64,000 nt of DNA from Mya arenaria (Eukaryota > Mollusca > Bivalvia > Myida > Myidae), in the NCBI RefSeq assembly GCF_026914265.1, contig NC_069129.1:15487571-15551570 (forward strand). The letters run 5' to 3'. Made by a program: the position numbers and the translations under genes. Shown piece by piece: positions 52,101-59,276 of the stretch (the stretch's first letter is position 1; each line of letters begins with the position of its first letter). The notes beneath the pieces were generated by a model that had not been told where the DNA came from, searched no databases, and worked only from the letters and a program-made list of their open reading frames with translations.

Positions 52101-55100
52101 CATGTGTTCCACATACCAAGACGACGTGTCGCGTGCAAGACCCGTGTCCCTACCTCAAAGGTCAAGGTCACACGTAGTGTTTATTCACCATAGAGTGCTA
52201 CACATAAGCATAGAGTATAGGTTGTCGTGTCCGGGCTGTAACTTTCCCTTGTATGGACAGATTTTAAAATAACTTGCCACATGTGTTCCACATACCAAGA
52301 CGACGTGTCGCGTGCAAGAACCGTGTCCCTACCTCAAACGTCAAGGTCACACTTAGTGTTTATTCACAATGGAGTGCTGCATATAAGGACATAGAGTATA
52401 GGTTGTCGTGTCCGGGCTGTAACTTTCTCTTGAATGATCAGATTTTAAAATAACTTGCCACATGTGTTCCACATACCAAGACGACATGTTGCCTGCAAGA
52501 CCCGTGTCCCTACCTCAAAGGTCAAGGTCACACTTAGTGTTTATTCACAATTGAGTGCTGCATATAAGGACATAGAGTATAGGTTGTCGTGTCCAGGCTG
52601 TAGCTTTCCTTTGTATGGACAGATTTTAAAATAACTTGCCAAATGTGTTTCACATAACAAGATGACGTGTCGCAGGCAAGACCCGTGTCCCTACTTCAAA
52701 GGTCAAGGTCACACGTAGTGTTTATTCACAATGGAGTGCTGCATATAAGGACATAGAGTATAGGTTGTCGTGTCAAGGCTGTAACTTTCCCTTGTATGGA
52801 CAGATTTTAAAATAACTTGCCATAAGTGTTCCACATACCAAGACGACGTGTGGCGTGCAAGTCTCGTGTCCCTACTTCAAAGGTCAAGGTCACATTTAGT
52901 GTTTATTTACAATGGAGTGCTGCATATAAGGACATAGAGTATAGGTTGTCGTGTCCGGGCTGTAACTTTCTCTTGAATGGTCAGATTTTAAAATAACTTG
53001 CCACATGTGTTCCACATACCAAGACGACGTGTTGCGTGCAAGACCTGTGTCCCTACCTTAAAGGTCAAGGTCACACTTAGTGTTCATTCACAATGGAGTG
53101 CTGCATATAAGGACATAAAGTATAGGTTGTCGTGTCCGGGCTGTAACTTTCTCTTGTATGGACAGATTTTAAAATAACTTGCCACATGTGTTCCACATAC
53201 CAAGACGACGTGTTGCCTGCAAGACCCGTGTCCCTACCTCAAAGGTGAAGGTCACACGTAGTGTTTATTCACAATGGAGTGCTGTATATAAAGACATAGA
53301 GTATAGGTTGTCGTGTCCGGGCTGTAACTTTTTCTTGTATGGACAGATTTTAAAATAACTTGCCACATGTGTTCCACATACCAAGACGACGTGTCGCGTG
53401 CAAGACCCGTGTCCCTACCTCAAAGGTCAAGGTCACACTTAGTGTTTATTCACCATAGAGTGCTGCACATAAGCATAGAGTATAGGTTGTCGTGTCAGGG
53501 CTGTAACTTTCCCTTGTATGGACAGATTTTAAAATAACTTGCCACATGTGTTCCACATACCAAGACGACGTGTCGCGTGCAAGAACCGTGTCCCTACCTC
53601 AAAGGTCAAGGTCACACTTAGTGTTTATTCACAATGGAGTGCTGCATATAAGGACATAGAGTATAGGTTGTCGTGTCCTGGCTGTAACTTTCTCTTGAAT
53701 GGTCAGATTTTAAAATAACTTGCCACATGTGTTCCACATACCAAGACGACGTGTTGCGTGCAAGACCCGTGTCCCTACCTCAAAGGTCAAGGTCACACTT
53801 AGTGTTTATTCACAATTGAGTGCTGCATATAAGGACATAGAGTATAGGTTGTCGTGTCCGGGCTGTAGCTTTCCCTTGTATGGACAGATTTTAAAATAAC
53901 TTGCCAAATGTGTTCCACATACCAAGATGACGTGTCGCAGGCAAGACCCGTGTCCCTACTTCAAAGGTCAAGGTCACACGTAGTGTTTATTCACAATGGA
54001 GTGCTGCATATAAGGACATAGAGTATAGGTTGTCGTGTCCGGGCTGTAACTTTCCCTTGTATGGACAGATTTTAAAATAACTTGCCACATGTGTTCCACA
54101 TACCAAGACGACGTGTCGCGTGCAAGACCCGTGTCCCTACCTCAAAGGTCAAGGTCACACTTAGTGTTTATTCACCATAGAGTGCTGCACATAAGCATAG
54201 AGTATAGGTTGTCGTGTCTGAGCTGTAACTTTCCCTTGTATGGACAGATTTTAAAATAACTTGCCACATGTGTTCCACATACCAAGACGACGTGTCGCGT
54301 GCATAAACCGTGTCCCTACCTCAAAGGTCAAGGTCACACTTAGTGTTTATTCACAATGGAGTGCTGCATATTAGGACATAGAGTATAGGTTGTCGTGTCC
54401 GGGCTGTAACTTTCTCTTGAATGGTCAGATTTTAAAATAACTTGCCACATGTGTTCCACATACCAAGACGACGTGTTGCCTGCAAGACCCGTGTCCCTAC
54501 CTCAAAGGTCAAGGTCACACTTAGTGTTTATTCACAATTGAGTGCTGCATATAAGGACATAGAGTATAGGTTGTCGTGTCCGGGCGGTAGCTTTCCCTTG
54601 TATGGACAGATTTTAAAATAACTTGCCAAATGTGTTCCACATAACAAGATGTCGTGTCGCAGGCAAGACCTGTGTCCCTACTTCAAAGGTCAAGGTCACA
54701 CGTAGTGTTTATTCACAATGGAGTGCTGCATATAAGGACATAGAGAATAGGTTGTCGTGTCCAGGCTGTAACTTTCCCTTGTATGGACAGATTTTAAAAT
54801 AACTTGCCACATGTGTTCCACATACCAAGACGACGTGTTGTGTGCAAGACCTGTGTCCCTACCTCAAAGGTCAAGGTCACACTTAGTGTTTATTCACAAT
54901 GGAGTGCTGCATACAAGGACATAGGGTATAGGTTGTCGTGTCTGAGCTGTAACTTTCCCTTGTAAGGACAGATTTTAAAATAACTTGCTACATGTGTTCC
55001 ACATACGAAGACGTCGTGTCCTGTGCAAGACCCATGTCCCTACCTCTAAGGTGAAAGATACACTAAGTGTTTATTCACAAGGGAATTCTGAATATAAGGA

Positions 55101-58100
55101 TATAACAGTGTAGGTTGTCAAGTATGGGTGGTATTTTTTATGTTCAGAGGAAATTTAAAATAACTTGCCATATGTATTTGACACATAAAGGCAAGATCAA
55201 CTTTTCATGTACTGACCTTGTTCGTAGGTCAATGTCACATTCGGGGGCATACGTCACATACTAATATCTTGTTAATACTAATTCAGATTTACAAATTTAT
55301 AAATTGTACAAAATATTGTTTCAATTGTCTTCACTCAATTGTCTATCGCCTTGGTCACGATATAATGACAATTTCCTTTTTGCTGTTGTTACGTTGTAAT
55401 TTTCTTAACATGTTACAATGTACGTTAAAATTGTTTTTTTTATGTCTCATGATATGTAGAATATATATGTCGACTCAACATTTACAGACTTCCATCGCTT
55501 GATTTGACGTGTTTTCTAATTTCAGACTCCAAATAGCCAAAATGTGGCTAAAAACTGTTGTTACGATGTTTCATTTCAAAATTACCCCTTTTTTAACATA
55601 AAAAATACAAAAAAATACTGGAAAATAATTGTATCAGATATCTTGAGCATTGAGTAAGCAATTTAGTCTTCTTTCTGTAGCTGGTTATTTCATTTGAATT
55701 GCATAAAAACTGACGGAGTACTACTAAAATAACTGAACCCACCATTTCGTTACCAAAATCTAGCTTTTTCAATTCAGGGATACAAAATGGCCAAAATTTC
55801 TTAGCAATATGGTATTTTGTGAAAATATGAACATCAAATGGAAGAACTATAACTCATTTATCAATAGCAATAAGAAATTTATACATAATACCTACATTAC
55901 CAAATTTATTATACGCCTAAGTATGCACCCAAAAATACAGAAAATTTTGTCCCATCCGTAGACGCATGTTTTTCCCAGCAAGGAATATGCTTAGCATATA
56001 ACCAACCAGGCAGATTTTGCATTTCCATTCAGTGACCAAATATATTATTTGTTGCATCAATATCTGATTGTAATTCGTAAATATGAAGCTCAACATGTCA
56101 ATGTCCCATCCGTAGACACCATGTCCAATCCGTAGACACACATAAAATGCTCAGAATTTGCATATATTAAGCTCATTTTAGGCAGTTCACCAGCAATGCT
56201 CAAGTTCACACATTGTCACATTCACTGATTCCACATCAAATCCCACTTTTTCTGGTGGATTTTACAACATTTATGGTGCTCCAATTAACGGAGGTAATGT
56301 CCTTGTGCACATCCATCAAAATCCATGCTGTAATCGACCACTCAGCCTATGAGTCAACGTCACAGTAGTTTTCAATAGTGCGAATTTGACTGTGACGCTG
56401 ACTCATGTTCTTTTTAAACTTAACCGCCGAATGACATGTACACAATCACGTGATTACTAATGATGTCTCCCAGTTATGACATTGCTCTTTTGATCGTTTT
56501 GCTTGATTTAAATGGACTGAAATATGTATTTTTGTTCTTTTTAAGTAAATCCTTTGAGACCTGATTTAAATTTTTTATTTTTCATAAATAGTTTCTATGT
56601 CGGGCTATTTTCTTTCCTGCGGATGAAGCATTCTAATAACACACAATGTAAATACTTCGCACTATGACAAGAGAAGTGTATTGAAGAAACTTTGACCTAG
56701 ATTTCTACCATAAATGAGTTATGTTATAAATAGAATCTTAAATTCTTGTTTATTTTGTATCAAATTCATTAAACTCGTCATTTAAAACGATAAAAACTCA
56801 GCAAAGCCTCGTTTAATAAATTGGATATAAAATAAACACTCATTTGAGATCCTCTGTATAACATTGAAGCATTCAAGTATTGAAGATATCCTGACATGTG
56901 AATATGCAACATATTAAATTGAAAACAAGAGCTGTCACAGTATGTGACAAATGCCCCCGAATGTGACATTGACCTACGAACAAGGTCAGTACATGAAAAG
57001 TTGATCTTGCCTTTACGTGTCAAATACATATGGCAAGTTATTTCAAATTGCCTCTGAACATAAAAAATACCACCCATACTTGACAACCTACACTGTTATG
57101 TCCTTATATTCAGAATTCCCTTGTGAATAAACACTTAGTGTACCTTTCACCTTAGAGGTAGGGACATGGGTCTTGCACACGACACGCCGTCTTCGTATGT
57201 GGAACACATGTAGCAAGTTATTTTAAAATCTGTCCATACAAGAGAAAGTTACAGCCCGGACACGACAACCTATACCCTATGTCCTTGTATGCAGCACTCC
57301 ATTGTGAATAAACACTAAGTGTGACCTTGACCTTTGAGGTAGAGACACGGGTCTTGCACGCGACACGTCGTCTTGGTATGTGGAACACATGTGGCAAGTT
57401 AATTAAAAATATGTCCATACAAGGGAAATTTACAGCCCGGACACGACAACCTATACTCTATGTCCTTATATGCAGCACTCCATTGTGAATAAACACTATG
57501 TGTGACCTTGACCTTTGAGGCAGGGACACGGGTCTTGCACGCGACACGTCGTCTTGGTATGTGGAACACATGTGGCAAGTTATTTTAAAATCTGTCCATA
57601 CAAGAGAAAGTTACAGCCCGGACACGACAACCTATACTCTATGTCCTTATATGCAGCACTCAATTGTGAATAAACACTAAGTTTGACCTTGACCTTTAAG
57701 GTAGGGACACAGGTCTTGCACGCAACACGTCGTCTTGGTATGTGGAACACATGTGGCAAGTTATTTTAAAATCTGTCCATACAAGAGAAAGTAACAGCCC
57801 GGACACGACAACCTATACTCTATGTCCTTATATGCAGCACTCCATTGTGAATAAACACTAAGTGTGACCTTGACCTTTGAGGTAGGGACACGGGTCTTGC
57901 ACGCGACACGTCGTCTTGGTATGTGGAACACATGTGGCAAGTTATTTTAAAATCTGTCCATACAAGAGAAATTTACAGCCCGGACACGACAACCTATACT
58001 CTATGTCCTTATATGCAGCACTCCATTGTGAATAAACACTATGTGTGACCTTGACCTTTGAGGCAGGGACACGGGTCTTGCACGCGACACGTCGCCTTGG

Positions 58101-59211
58101 TATGTGGAACACATGTGGCAAGTTATTTTAAAATCTGTCCATACAAGAGAAAGTTACAGCCCGGACACGACAACCTATACTCTATGTCCTTATATGCAGC
58201 ACTCCATTGTGAATGAACACTAAGTGTGACCTTGACCTTTAAGGTAGGGACACAGGTCTTGCACGCGACACGTCGTCTTGGTATGTGGAACACATGTGGC
58301 AAGTTATTTTAAAATCTGTCCATACAAGAGAAAGTAACAGCCCGGACACGACAACCTATACTCTATGTCCTTATATGCAGCACTCCATTGTGAATAAACA
58401 CTAAGTGTGACCTTGACCTTTAAGGTAGGGACACGGGTTTTGCACGCGACACGTCGTCTTGGTATGTGGAACACATGTGGCAAGTTATTTTAAAATCTGT
58501 AAATACAAAGGAAAGTTACAGCCCGGACACGACAACCTATACTCTATGTCCTTATATGCAGCACTCCATTGTAAATAAACACTAAGTGTGACCTTGACCT
58601 TTGAGGAAGGGACACGGGTCTTGCACGCGACACGTCGTCTTGGTATGTGGAACACATGTGGCAAGTTATTTTAAAATCTGTCCATACAAGAGAAAGTTAC
58701 AGCCCGGACACGACAACCTATACTCTTTGTCCTTATATGAAGCACTCCATTGTGAATAAACACTAAGTGTGACCTTGACCTTTGAGGTAGGGACACGGGT
58801 CTTGCACGCGACACGTCGTCTTGGTATGTGGAACACATGTGGCTAGTTATTTTAAAATATGTCCATACAAGAGAAAGTTACAGCCCGGACACGACAACCT
58901 ATACTCTATGTCCTTATATGCAGCACTCCATTGTGATTAACACTAAGTGTGACCTTGACCTTTGAGGTAGGGACACGAGTCTTACACGCCACACGTCATC
59001 TTGGTATGTGGAACACATGTGGCAAGTTATTTTAAAATCTGTCCATACAAGGGAAAGTTACAGAGCCGGCCGGACAGACGGACGCACGGACGGATTTTAA
59101 TATGCCCACCTTCGGAGGCATAAAAAATAATGAGACTTACTCTGTTTTGAGCATCAGTGCTCTGGGAATGTGGACGTTCCCTTGAATCATCTTGAACAGT
59201 CGCTCCAAGTG
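26843..59211 (-). CDS. Tudor, ARM-like and CS-domain protein gene, 19 3'-proximal exons (5' end outside window)
   Basis: The visible exons join to about 697 codons. Order of domains: a short lead-in, an extended Tudor domain (exons at 40,165, 37,054 and 36,404), a linker, a helical region of about 260 residues resembling armadillo-type repeats (35,520 down to 29,356), a CS/p23-like domain (28,842 and 28,522), an acidic Ser-rich stretch and a Lys-rich then acidic tail ending at 26,843. Tudor domains bind methyl-arginine on partners such as PIWI proteins, and CS domains bind HSP90-type clients. In animals the Tudor plus CS pairing is known from TDRD12/Yb proteins, whose helicase part would lie upstream of this window if this is that gene. 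The ARM-like middle is not what I know of TDRD12, so the identity stays open. All joins keep phase except 36,404 to 35,863. The first visible exon starts at an acceptor, so earlier exons lie beyond 64 kb. Confidence 0.8.
27676..27763 (-). CDS. Tudor/CS gene, acidic Ser-rich exon
   Basis: Borders GCTTCAG|CATGGG and TCAA|GTAAAA. Encodes HGNVVADCEHILDSSDSEEK, a possible casein-kinase-type acidic patch. Phase 0 in, phase 1 out. Confidence 0.7.
28522..28669 (-). CDS. Tudor/CS gene, second CS-domain exon
   Basis: GVNYGFTYRLYDRV and CTWHVKQREVLVSLKK, followed by WSRPL, fit the second half of a CS (p23-like) beta-sandwich ending with the usual Trp-containing strand. Acceptor TATCCAG|GGG; a second in-frame AG lies 15 bases upstream. 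Donor AAG|GTTAGT. 148 nt. Confidence 0.8.
28704..28800 (-). repeat. Decayed duplicate of the acceptor region of the CS exon at 28,669
   Basis: 28,711-28,790 aligns at roughly 75% with 28,630-28,710 across the exon/intron border (GTAGTTGAC at 28,738 against 28,657, period 81 bp; CACTGGATGTGG against CCCTGGATAGGG). A partial third unit may begin near 28,785. The copy lies in the intron just upstream of the true acceptor. Confidence 0.7.
28842..28967 (-). CDS. Tudor/CS gene, first CS-domain exon
   Basis: LVAPEVRWNQNSFVMLLVIK followed by HDLVTFTEDTISF matches the start of CS domains (P-x-V-x-W-x-Q, then alternating hydrophobic strands). Acceptor TTTTTCAG|TTTGG, donor TTCAG|GTGTGT. 126 nt, phases 2 to 2. 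Confidence 0.85.
29356..29499 (-). CDS. Tudor/CS gene, exon before the CS domain
   Basis: Encodes ILDLEMPPATKQLCKDLKTS and then PIRGLLLKPGMQHMGPMSD, the link between the helical middle and the CS domain. Acceptor TTTTACAG|AATC, donor GACAG|GTATTG. 144 nt. Its first ~70 nt and its acceptor are copied several times in the upstream intron. Confidence 0.8.
29530..29930 (-). repeat. About five decayed tandem copies of the acceptor side of the exon at 29,499
   Basis: Translated on the minus strand, the units give ILDMELQPATKQLFRGSHTS (about 29,690-29,760), DYDLPQATSSL, DEGLPYITQHL, DLPPVTNQH and ELPPAIKK, against ILDLEMPPATKQLCKDLKTS in the true exon. Spacing is roughly 70-96 bp. Stops and lost splice borders make them non-functional. 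Confidence 0.75.
29935..30360 (-). repeat. About five decayed tandem copies of the donor side of the exon at 30,361
   Basis: Units such as CTGTTGAGAATGGTGATTAT and CTGTTGAGAGTTGTGACCAT repeat the true border CTGTTGAGAATGGTTATCAT at 30,361, each followed by a GCTCTATGAGGAAGGTCTTG-like block. Period is roughly 65-80 bp. Some units keep GT at the donor position (near 30,150 and 30,063) and others have lost it. Confidence 0.75.
30361..30461 (-). CDS. Tudor/CS gene, helical-region exon
   Basis: CIAFCVQQCDHFASNRRKHK then FLIEHHMITILN. Acceptor AATTTCAG|TGT, donor AACAG|GTAAGG. 101 nt, phase 0 to 2. Confidence 0.8.
31046..31121 (-). CDS. Tudor/CS gene, helical-region exon
   Basis: GHDDFKKESLMEAIVKNLQK, amphipathic helix-like. 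Acceptor ATTATAG|TGG, donor CCTAAG|GTAGGT. 76 nt. Confidence 0.8.
31411..31542 (-). CDS. Tudor/CS gene, ARM-like exon
   Basis: LFKYLMYPGHGLVQKIVSFL then ATDHSVSEGVLSLIAALSQH reads like two helices of an ARM/HEAT-type repeat. The acceptor is CATTCATAG|ACTG, chosen over an AG 10 nt further in because it keeps the frame. 132 nt. Confidence 0.8.
31839..31891 (-). CDS. Tudor/CS gene, ARM-like exon
   Basis: VQGAVCQAFASLTSGSDG, the typical small-residue helix of an ARM repeat. Acceptor TTTGCAG|GTGC, donor GACGG|GTAAAG. 53 nt. Confidence 0.8.
32834..32909 (-). CDS. Tudor/CS gene, ARM-like exon
   Basis: LQEAFRGQDLTDVLFELLES then TMCQQ. Acceptor TGCTTCAG|ACTG, donor CAGCAG|GTTTGA. 76 nt. Confidence 0.8.
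33000..33125 (+). repeat. Possible tRNA-derived SINE fragment
   Basis: CCTAGGTGACCCGGGTAAAA and ATCCCGTCCTGGTCAC resemble a worn tRNA A/B-box region, followed by GTATGTGGTCATAAAGCCCG. No clear A-tail or target duplication. It lies in an intron of the Tudor/CS gene. Confidence 0.3.
33384..33451 (-). CDS. Tudor/CS gene, helical-region exon
   Basis: NSSSIYQRQAADFITQAANI then SVR. Acceptor TTTCCAG|AATTC, donor GTCAG|GTAATA. 68 nt. The frame is fixed by the 41-nt exon upstream. Confidence 0.75.
34262..34302 (-). CDS. Tudor/CS gene, 41-nt microexon
   Basis: Acceptor AATTTAG|GAAT and a perfect donor ACA|GTAAGT. It encodes IHSLYAIVMLYAT and is needed to join the exons at 34,825 and 33,451 in frame. 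The alternative, direct joining, gives a poor frame. Confidence 0.65.
34512..34645. repeat. Intronic segment shared with 20.43-20.56 kb
   Basis: Contains CCTCACCATTTCTAGGCAAG and CACATTCTACAATAGAATGA, as at 20,440-20,520. It lies between the exons at 34,302 and 34,825. Confidence 0.7.
34825..34952 (-). CDS. Tudor/CS gene, ARM-like exon
   Basis: STTQESVAKEGLVSLVKMVG then TQPEIHKTIFECLLCYVKAG, a clear pair of ARM-like helices. Donor AAAGCGG|GTGACA keeps phase with the microexon. A second donor 7 nt downstream (GACAG|GTAATC) would shift the frame. Confidence 0.75.
35456..35520 (-). CDS. Tudor/CS gene, helical-region exon
   Basis: DLCKATKVAEELYNILSECL. Acceptor TGTTTAAG|GACC, donor GGAAG|GTAAGT. 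65 nt, phase 0 to 2. Confidence 0.8.
35771..35863 (-). CDS. Tudor/CS gene, linker exon
   Basis: The preferred frame gives GKRVFPSRLNKIPGLCSAVY then WEK, which joins the next exon in phase. Acceptor GTCTACAG|CCC, donor AAAAG|GTAAAA. 93 nt. The join to the preceding Tudor exon is off phase by one, so an extra small exon or another donor is missing from this model. Confidence 0.6.
36404..36619 (-). CDS. Tudor/CS gene, third Tudor exon (extended-domain end)
   Basis: EDTWEIWAGDALWDMSHFVN then RQKFVVELRTTQRDLGQELV fits the staphylococcal-nuclease-like half that closes an extended Tudor domain (W...F..L...VEL.....D...ELV). Acceptor ATACAACAG|AAGAC. The 3' limit is uncertain: GCT|GTACAA at 36,404 is used here, and a stronger GTAAGA lies about 55 nt downstream. 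Confidence 0.75.
37054..37229 (-). CDS. Tudor/CS gene, Tudor core exon
   Basis: WYRGHIQTVKDDTVEIFFPD then YGDLDFVPRDKVREF and LPLQAIECQLANI. The WYR, F-x-DYG and LP-x-QA-x-ECQL motifs are hallmarks of extended Tudor domains, including the aromatic-cage Tyr and the conserved Asp. Acceptor TGTATCAG|ATGG, donor AAAATAG|GTATGT. 176 nt. Confidence 0.92.
37330..38110 (-). repeat. About ten tandem copies of the acceptor region of the Tudor core exon
   Basis: A ~78-bp unit repeats with landmarks GATATAGG at 37,371, 37,450, 37,529, 37,608 and 37,687, then at less regular spacing to 38,075. On the minus strand most units read TATCAG|ATGGCAATAAGGCC, against TATCAG|ATGGTACCGGGGCC at the true acceptor (37,229). 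The array fills the intron side of that acceptor. Confidence 0.85.
38130..40164 (-). repeat. 27-bp minisatellite built from the donor site of the exon at 40,165 (about 70 units)
   Basis: Plus-strand unit: CTAACAATAGTGACCTACCT followed by CTCCATG. The true border at 40,148-40,172 reads GTAACAATCGTGACCTAC|CT and continues CTCATCG, matching 22 of 23 core positions. On the minus strand units therefore carry GGAGAG|GTAGGTCACTATTG, a good donor sequence. The unit length is a multiple of three, which produces a 514-codon plus-strand open frame with a nine-residue repeat (NNSDLPLHA). That frame is a by-product and not a gene. Confidence 0.9.
40165..40284 (-). CDS. Tudor/CS gene, exon entering the Tudor domain
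   Basis: ESLMVEIGAYVERQEEDDVL then VGKYCLAQYASFDER, the first Tudor strand (G-x-x-C-x-A-x-Y...D). Acceptor GTATTCCAG|GCTGG, donor GAGAG|GTAGGT. 120 nt, phase 2 to 2. Confidence 0.88.
40751..40798. repeat. (CA)n microsatellite
   Basis: About 48 bp of mostly CA dinucleotides. Confidence 0.9.
41522..41706. repeat. (ATC)n and (ACC)n trinucleotide block
   Basis: A pure CAT/ATC run at 41,524-41,560 is followed by mixed CAC/CAT triplets to 41,703. The His-rich and Met/Val-rich frames here are artefacts of the repeat. Confidence 0.9.
43125..43158. repeat. (AAT)n microsatellite
   Basis: Eleven or so AAT triplets. Confidence 0.9.
43455..43571. repeat. Imperfect hairpin upstream of the cGAS-like gene
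   Basis: Left arm 43,455-43,493 (TCTTATGCTGTATAAACGCA at its inner end) pairs with right arm 43,529-43,571 (TGCGTTCATACAGCATAAAC at its inner end), with a few mismatches and a ~35-base loop. It lies about 215 bp before the start codon of the next gene. It may be a tiny foldback element. Confidence 0.7.
43744..43752 (+). promoter_or_regulatory. Possible TATA box of the cGAS-like gene
   Basis: TATATAAAA lies 35-43 bases before the ATG. If used, the 5' leader would be only about 10-20 nt. Such motifs are frequent by chance in this AT-rich DNA. Confidence 0.2.
43787..46144 (+). CDS. cGAS-like / Mab-21-domain nucleotidyltransferase (single exon)
   Basis: Predicted 785-residue protein from the first ATG; the four codons before it begin with TTG and are not used. 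GSQSEG at residues 62-67 is the nucleotidyltransferase GS motif, and SDLD at 75-78 gives the two acidic metal ligands. NDFVIAHHC (Asp178) fits the third acid. Then come RPRPGYWP, the VFLVPQG block, EWRFSTSMMERLL and LSTFHMKTAMLFTIE, which are conserved in Mab-21 folds. The last ~100 native residues look like tetratricopeptide helices (YELENRLDVAWKCYSKSQ). Relatives (cGAS, cGLRs) sense nucleic acid and make cyclic dinucleotides. Whether this one is catalytic or ligand-activated is not visible. The gene lies antisense inside an intron of the Tudor/CS gene. Residues after about 727 (YMPYPPAGEKIPRN and a hydrophobic tail) come from an inserted repeat. Confidence 0.88.
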   Translation: MEQQAEQLLSLRLSRVLEDIGVNRYMIARRRRTFLMMETNMKIKNTLSNAKLLSSAKCYHFGSQSEGTTTFGMQSDLDTLLCSDFPVILDWDEWQQGKPQLLVVKTDQFPPQHCWLQWLRPDIPLPETQVILPSEVIDNEGRVLHTNYQVELHETIRQLSSKGEVVQHGPSRSWNENDFVIAHHCCSLPNDCQFLFHRPRPGYWPRADTLARARQVGVFLVPQGYSECPSRPTRCGSTALHVTPNNLYYPQSRWEWRFSTSMMERLLMFDMNTVQYKTYVFIKILRKTFLKPVVGDRLSTFHMKTAMLFTIETYPPEIWREENLVQCVIYCLTTLRRWLKLKHCPHYTIARVNLLTGKLFKHELPRLSEELSSLMESNMPYIPQIDMDLLGDKMLAISRSLVPGSNERKKNNQRILFNLNGAYKETRVIWHTPVITYFSMYTWDEINALIIQHLHTLQQISQNGTALEQETATMNMPLLYSLFASLLASMSIHIGQSITQDILHLYHLSFDSDLLSSRLKFASMLYCNGQYDAAANCLVYCEGLLGPEVWQSCRCKGRIPPIPSSKFLDKTEQSSNKDILQKFTAMCVCFMPQEMCCVPEHLVYEMFRTVGDEDRKQRRPASFYEWMDLVMIDCIPFLYYLQYLTYRQLNMRYRKHAAQEKLHHYIHTDSQGHGHIDTALNMLGNCYELENRLDVAWKCYSKSQEIYPRNNAANWHVARIVHQLVDSSYMPYPPAGEKIPRNFDPSPGLPAGDKNPLIFKIIFILFIVHYICLIFYFIFFFRTFT
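45969..46731. mobile_element. 763-bp MITE inserted in the 3' end of the cGAS-like gene
   Basis: Perfect 14-bp terminal inverted repeats, CATACATGCCATAT at 45,969-45,982 and its reverse at 46,718-46,731. They are flanked by a 6-bp direct duplication ACAGCT (45,963-45,968 and 46,732-46,737). A 15-bp TIR with a 4-bp duplication CAGC fits equally well. Subterminal AATCCCCCTGAA-like motifs recur at both ends, as in some hAT- or foldback-type elements. No transposase. Confidence 0.9.
46738..47183. other. Non-coding; one unexplained open frame
   Basis: 46,909-47,148 (+) is an open 79-codon frame with a Lys/Asn/His-rich product (KPNSTKKPMVKKAGLKSNKH). There is no homology signal or splice context that I can use, so it is not called as a gene. 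Confidence 0.3.
47184..48850 (+). repeat. Segmental duplication, copy 1
   Basis: From GCTCATTTTAGGCAGTTCAC onward this is nearly identical to 56,171-57,837, at a constant offset of about 8,987 bp. The first ~750 bp is not satellite and differs at only about five positions. The left boundary is abrupt. The rest is the start of a satellite element, matched monomer for monomer including private variants such as AAAGTAACAGCC. Confidence 0.9.
47362..47419. repeat. Perfect 18-bp-arm hairpin containing TGAGTCAGC
   Basis: ATGAGTCAGCGTCACAGT pairs exactly with ACTGTGACGCTGACTCAT around a 22-base loop. Each arm holds an AP-1/MARE-like TGAGTCAGC. In the duplicate (56,349 onward) one arm has a G-to-A change (GTCAACGTC). 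Confidence 0.85.
47938..49876 (-). repeat. ~181-bp satellite element, orientation A, block 1
   Basis: Opens with ACAAGAGCTGTCACAG and AAATGCCCCCGAATGTGAC. Then come a diverged monomer and about ten ~181-bp monomers carrying GTGACCTTGACCTTTGAGGT, GGTCTTGCACGCGACACGTC and CTATGTCCTTATATGCAGCA. Elements with unique ends and a tandem core are known in bivalves (for example pearl-type and Helitron-associated satellites). I cannot assign this one to a published family. The minus-strand open frames of ~66 codons in each monomer are by-products. Confidence 0.9.
49877..55275 (+). repeat. ~181-bp satellite, orientation B, block 1 (head-to-head with the preceding array)
   Basis: Orientation flips inside AAAATCTGTCC|TGTCGTGTCC, with most of one spacer lost. 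About 28 monomers follow, ending in the same diverged terminal unit as the left end, read in reverse (GTCACATTCGGGGGCAT...GTCACATAC). The whole 47,938-55,275 region is therefore one large unequal inverted repeat bounded by identical termini. Confidence 0.9.
55276..56170. other. Spacer between satellite blocks
   Basis: AT-rich. Contains short repeats of CCATCCGTAGAC/CCAATCCGTAGAC at 55,955, 56,103 and 56,124. No gene supported. Confidence 0.4.
56171..57837 (+). repeat. Segmental duplication, copy 2
   Basis: Second copy of 47,184-48,850, with about 99% identity over the non-satellite part as judged by eye. See copy 1. Confidence 0.9.
56925..59128 (-). mobile_element. Complete tandem-core satellite element, orientation A, block 2
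   Basis: Left terminus ACAAGAGCTGTCACAG, about 11 monomers, then the other terminus: a GGACAGACGGACGCACGGAC run and ATATGCCCACCTTCGGAGGC followed by ATAAAA. It ends roughly 12-15 bp from the splice donor of the exon at 59,141. It has no protein-coding capacity. Confidence 0.8.
59141..59211 (-). CDS. Tudor/CS gene, first visible exon
   Basis: HLERLFKMIQGNVHIPRALM then LKTE, 71 nt. Acceptor CTTGTTTCAG|CACTT, donor ACAGA|GTAAGT. Phase fits the exon at 40,284 exactly (GA|G). It lies in a ~150-bp island between two inverted satellite elements. It begins at an acceptor, so the gene continues upstream beyond 64 kb. Confidence 0.75.
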
Positions 59212-59276
59212 CTGAAACAAGAGGCATACACAACTGTTTGAGCGCAAAGAGAAAAAAGACTTTCCTTGAATCAATT

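Noticed and set aside
48232..59233. Several ~66-74-codon minus-strand frames with almost the same peptide (FHIPRRRVACKTRV type)
   Set aside because: Each falls at the same place in the ~181-bp satellite monomer. Openness repeats because the DNA repeats, and frames close at random in neighbouring monomers.
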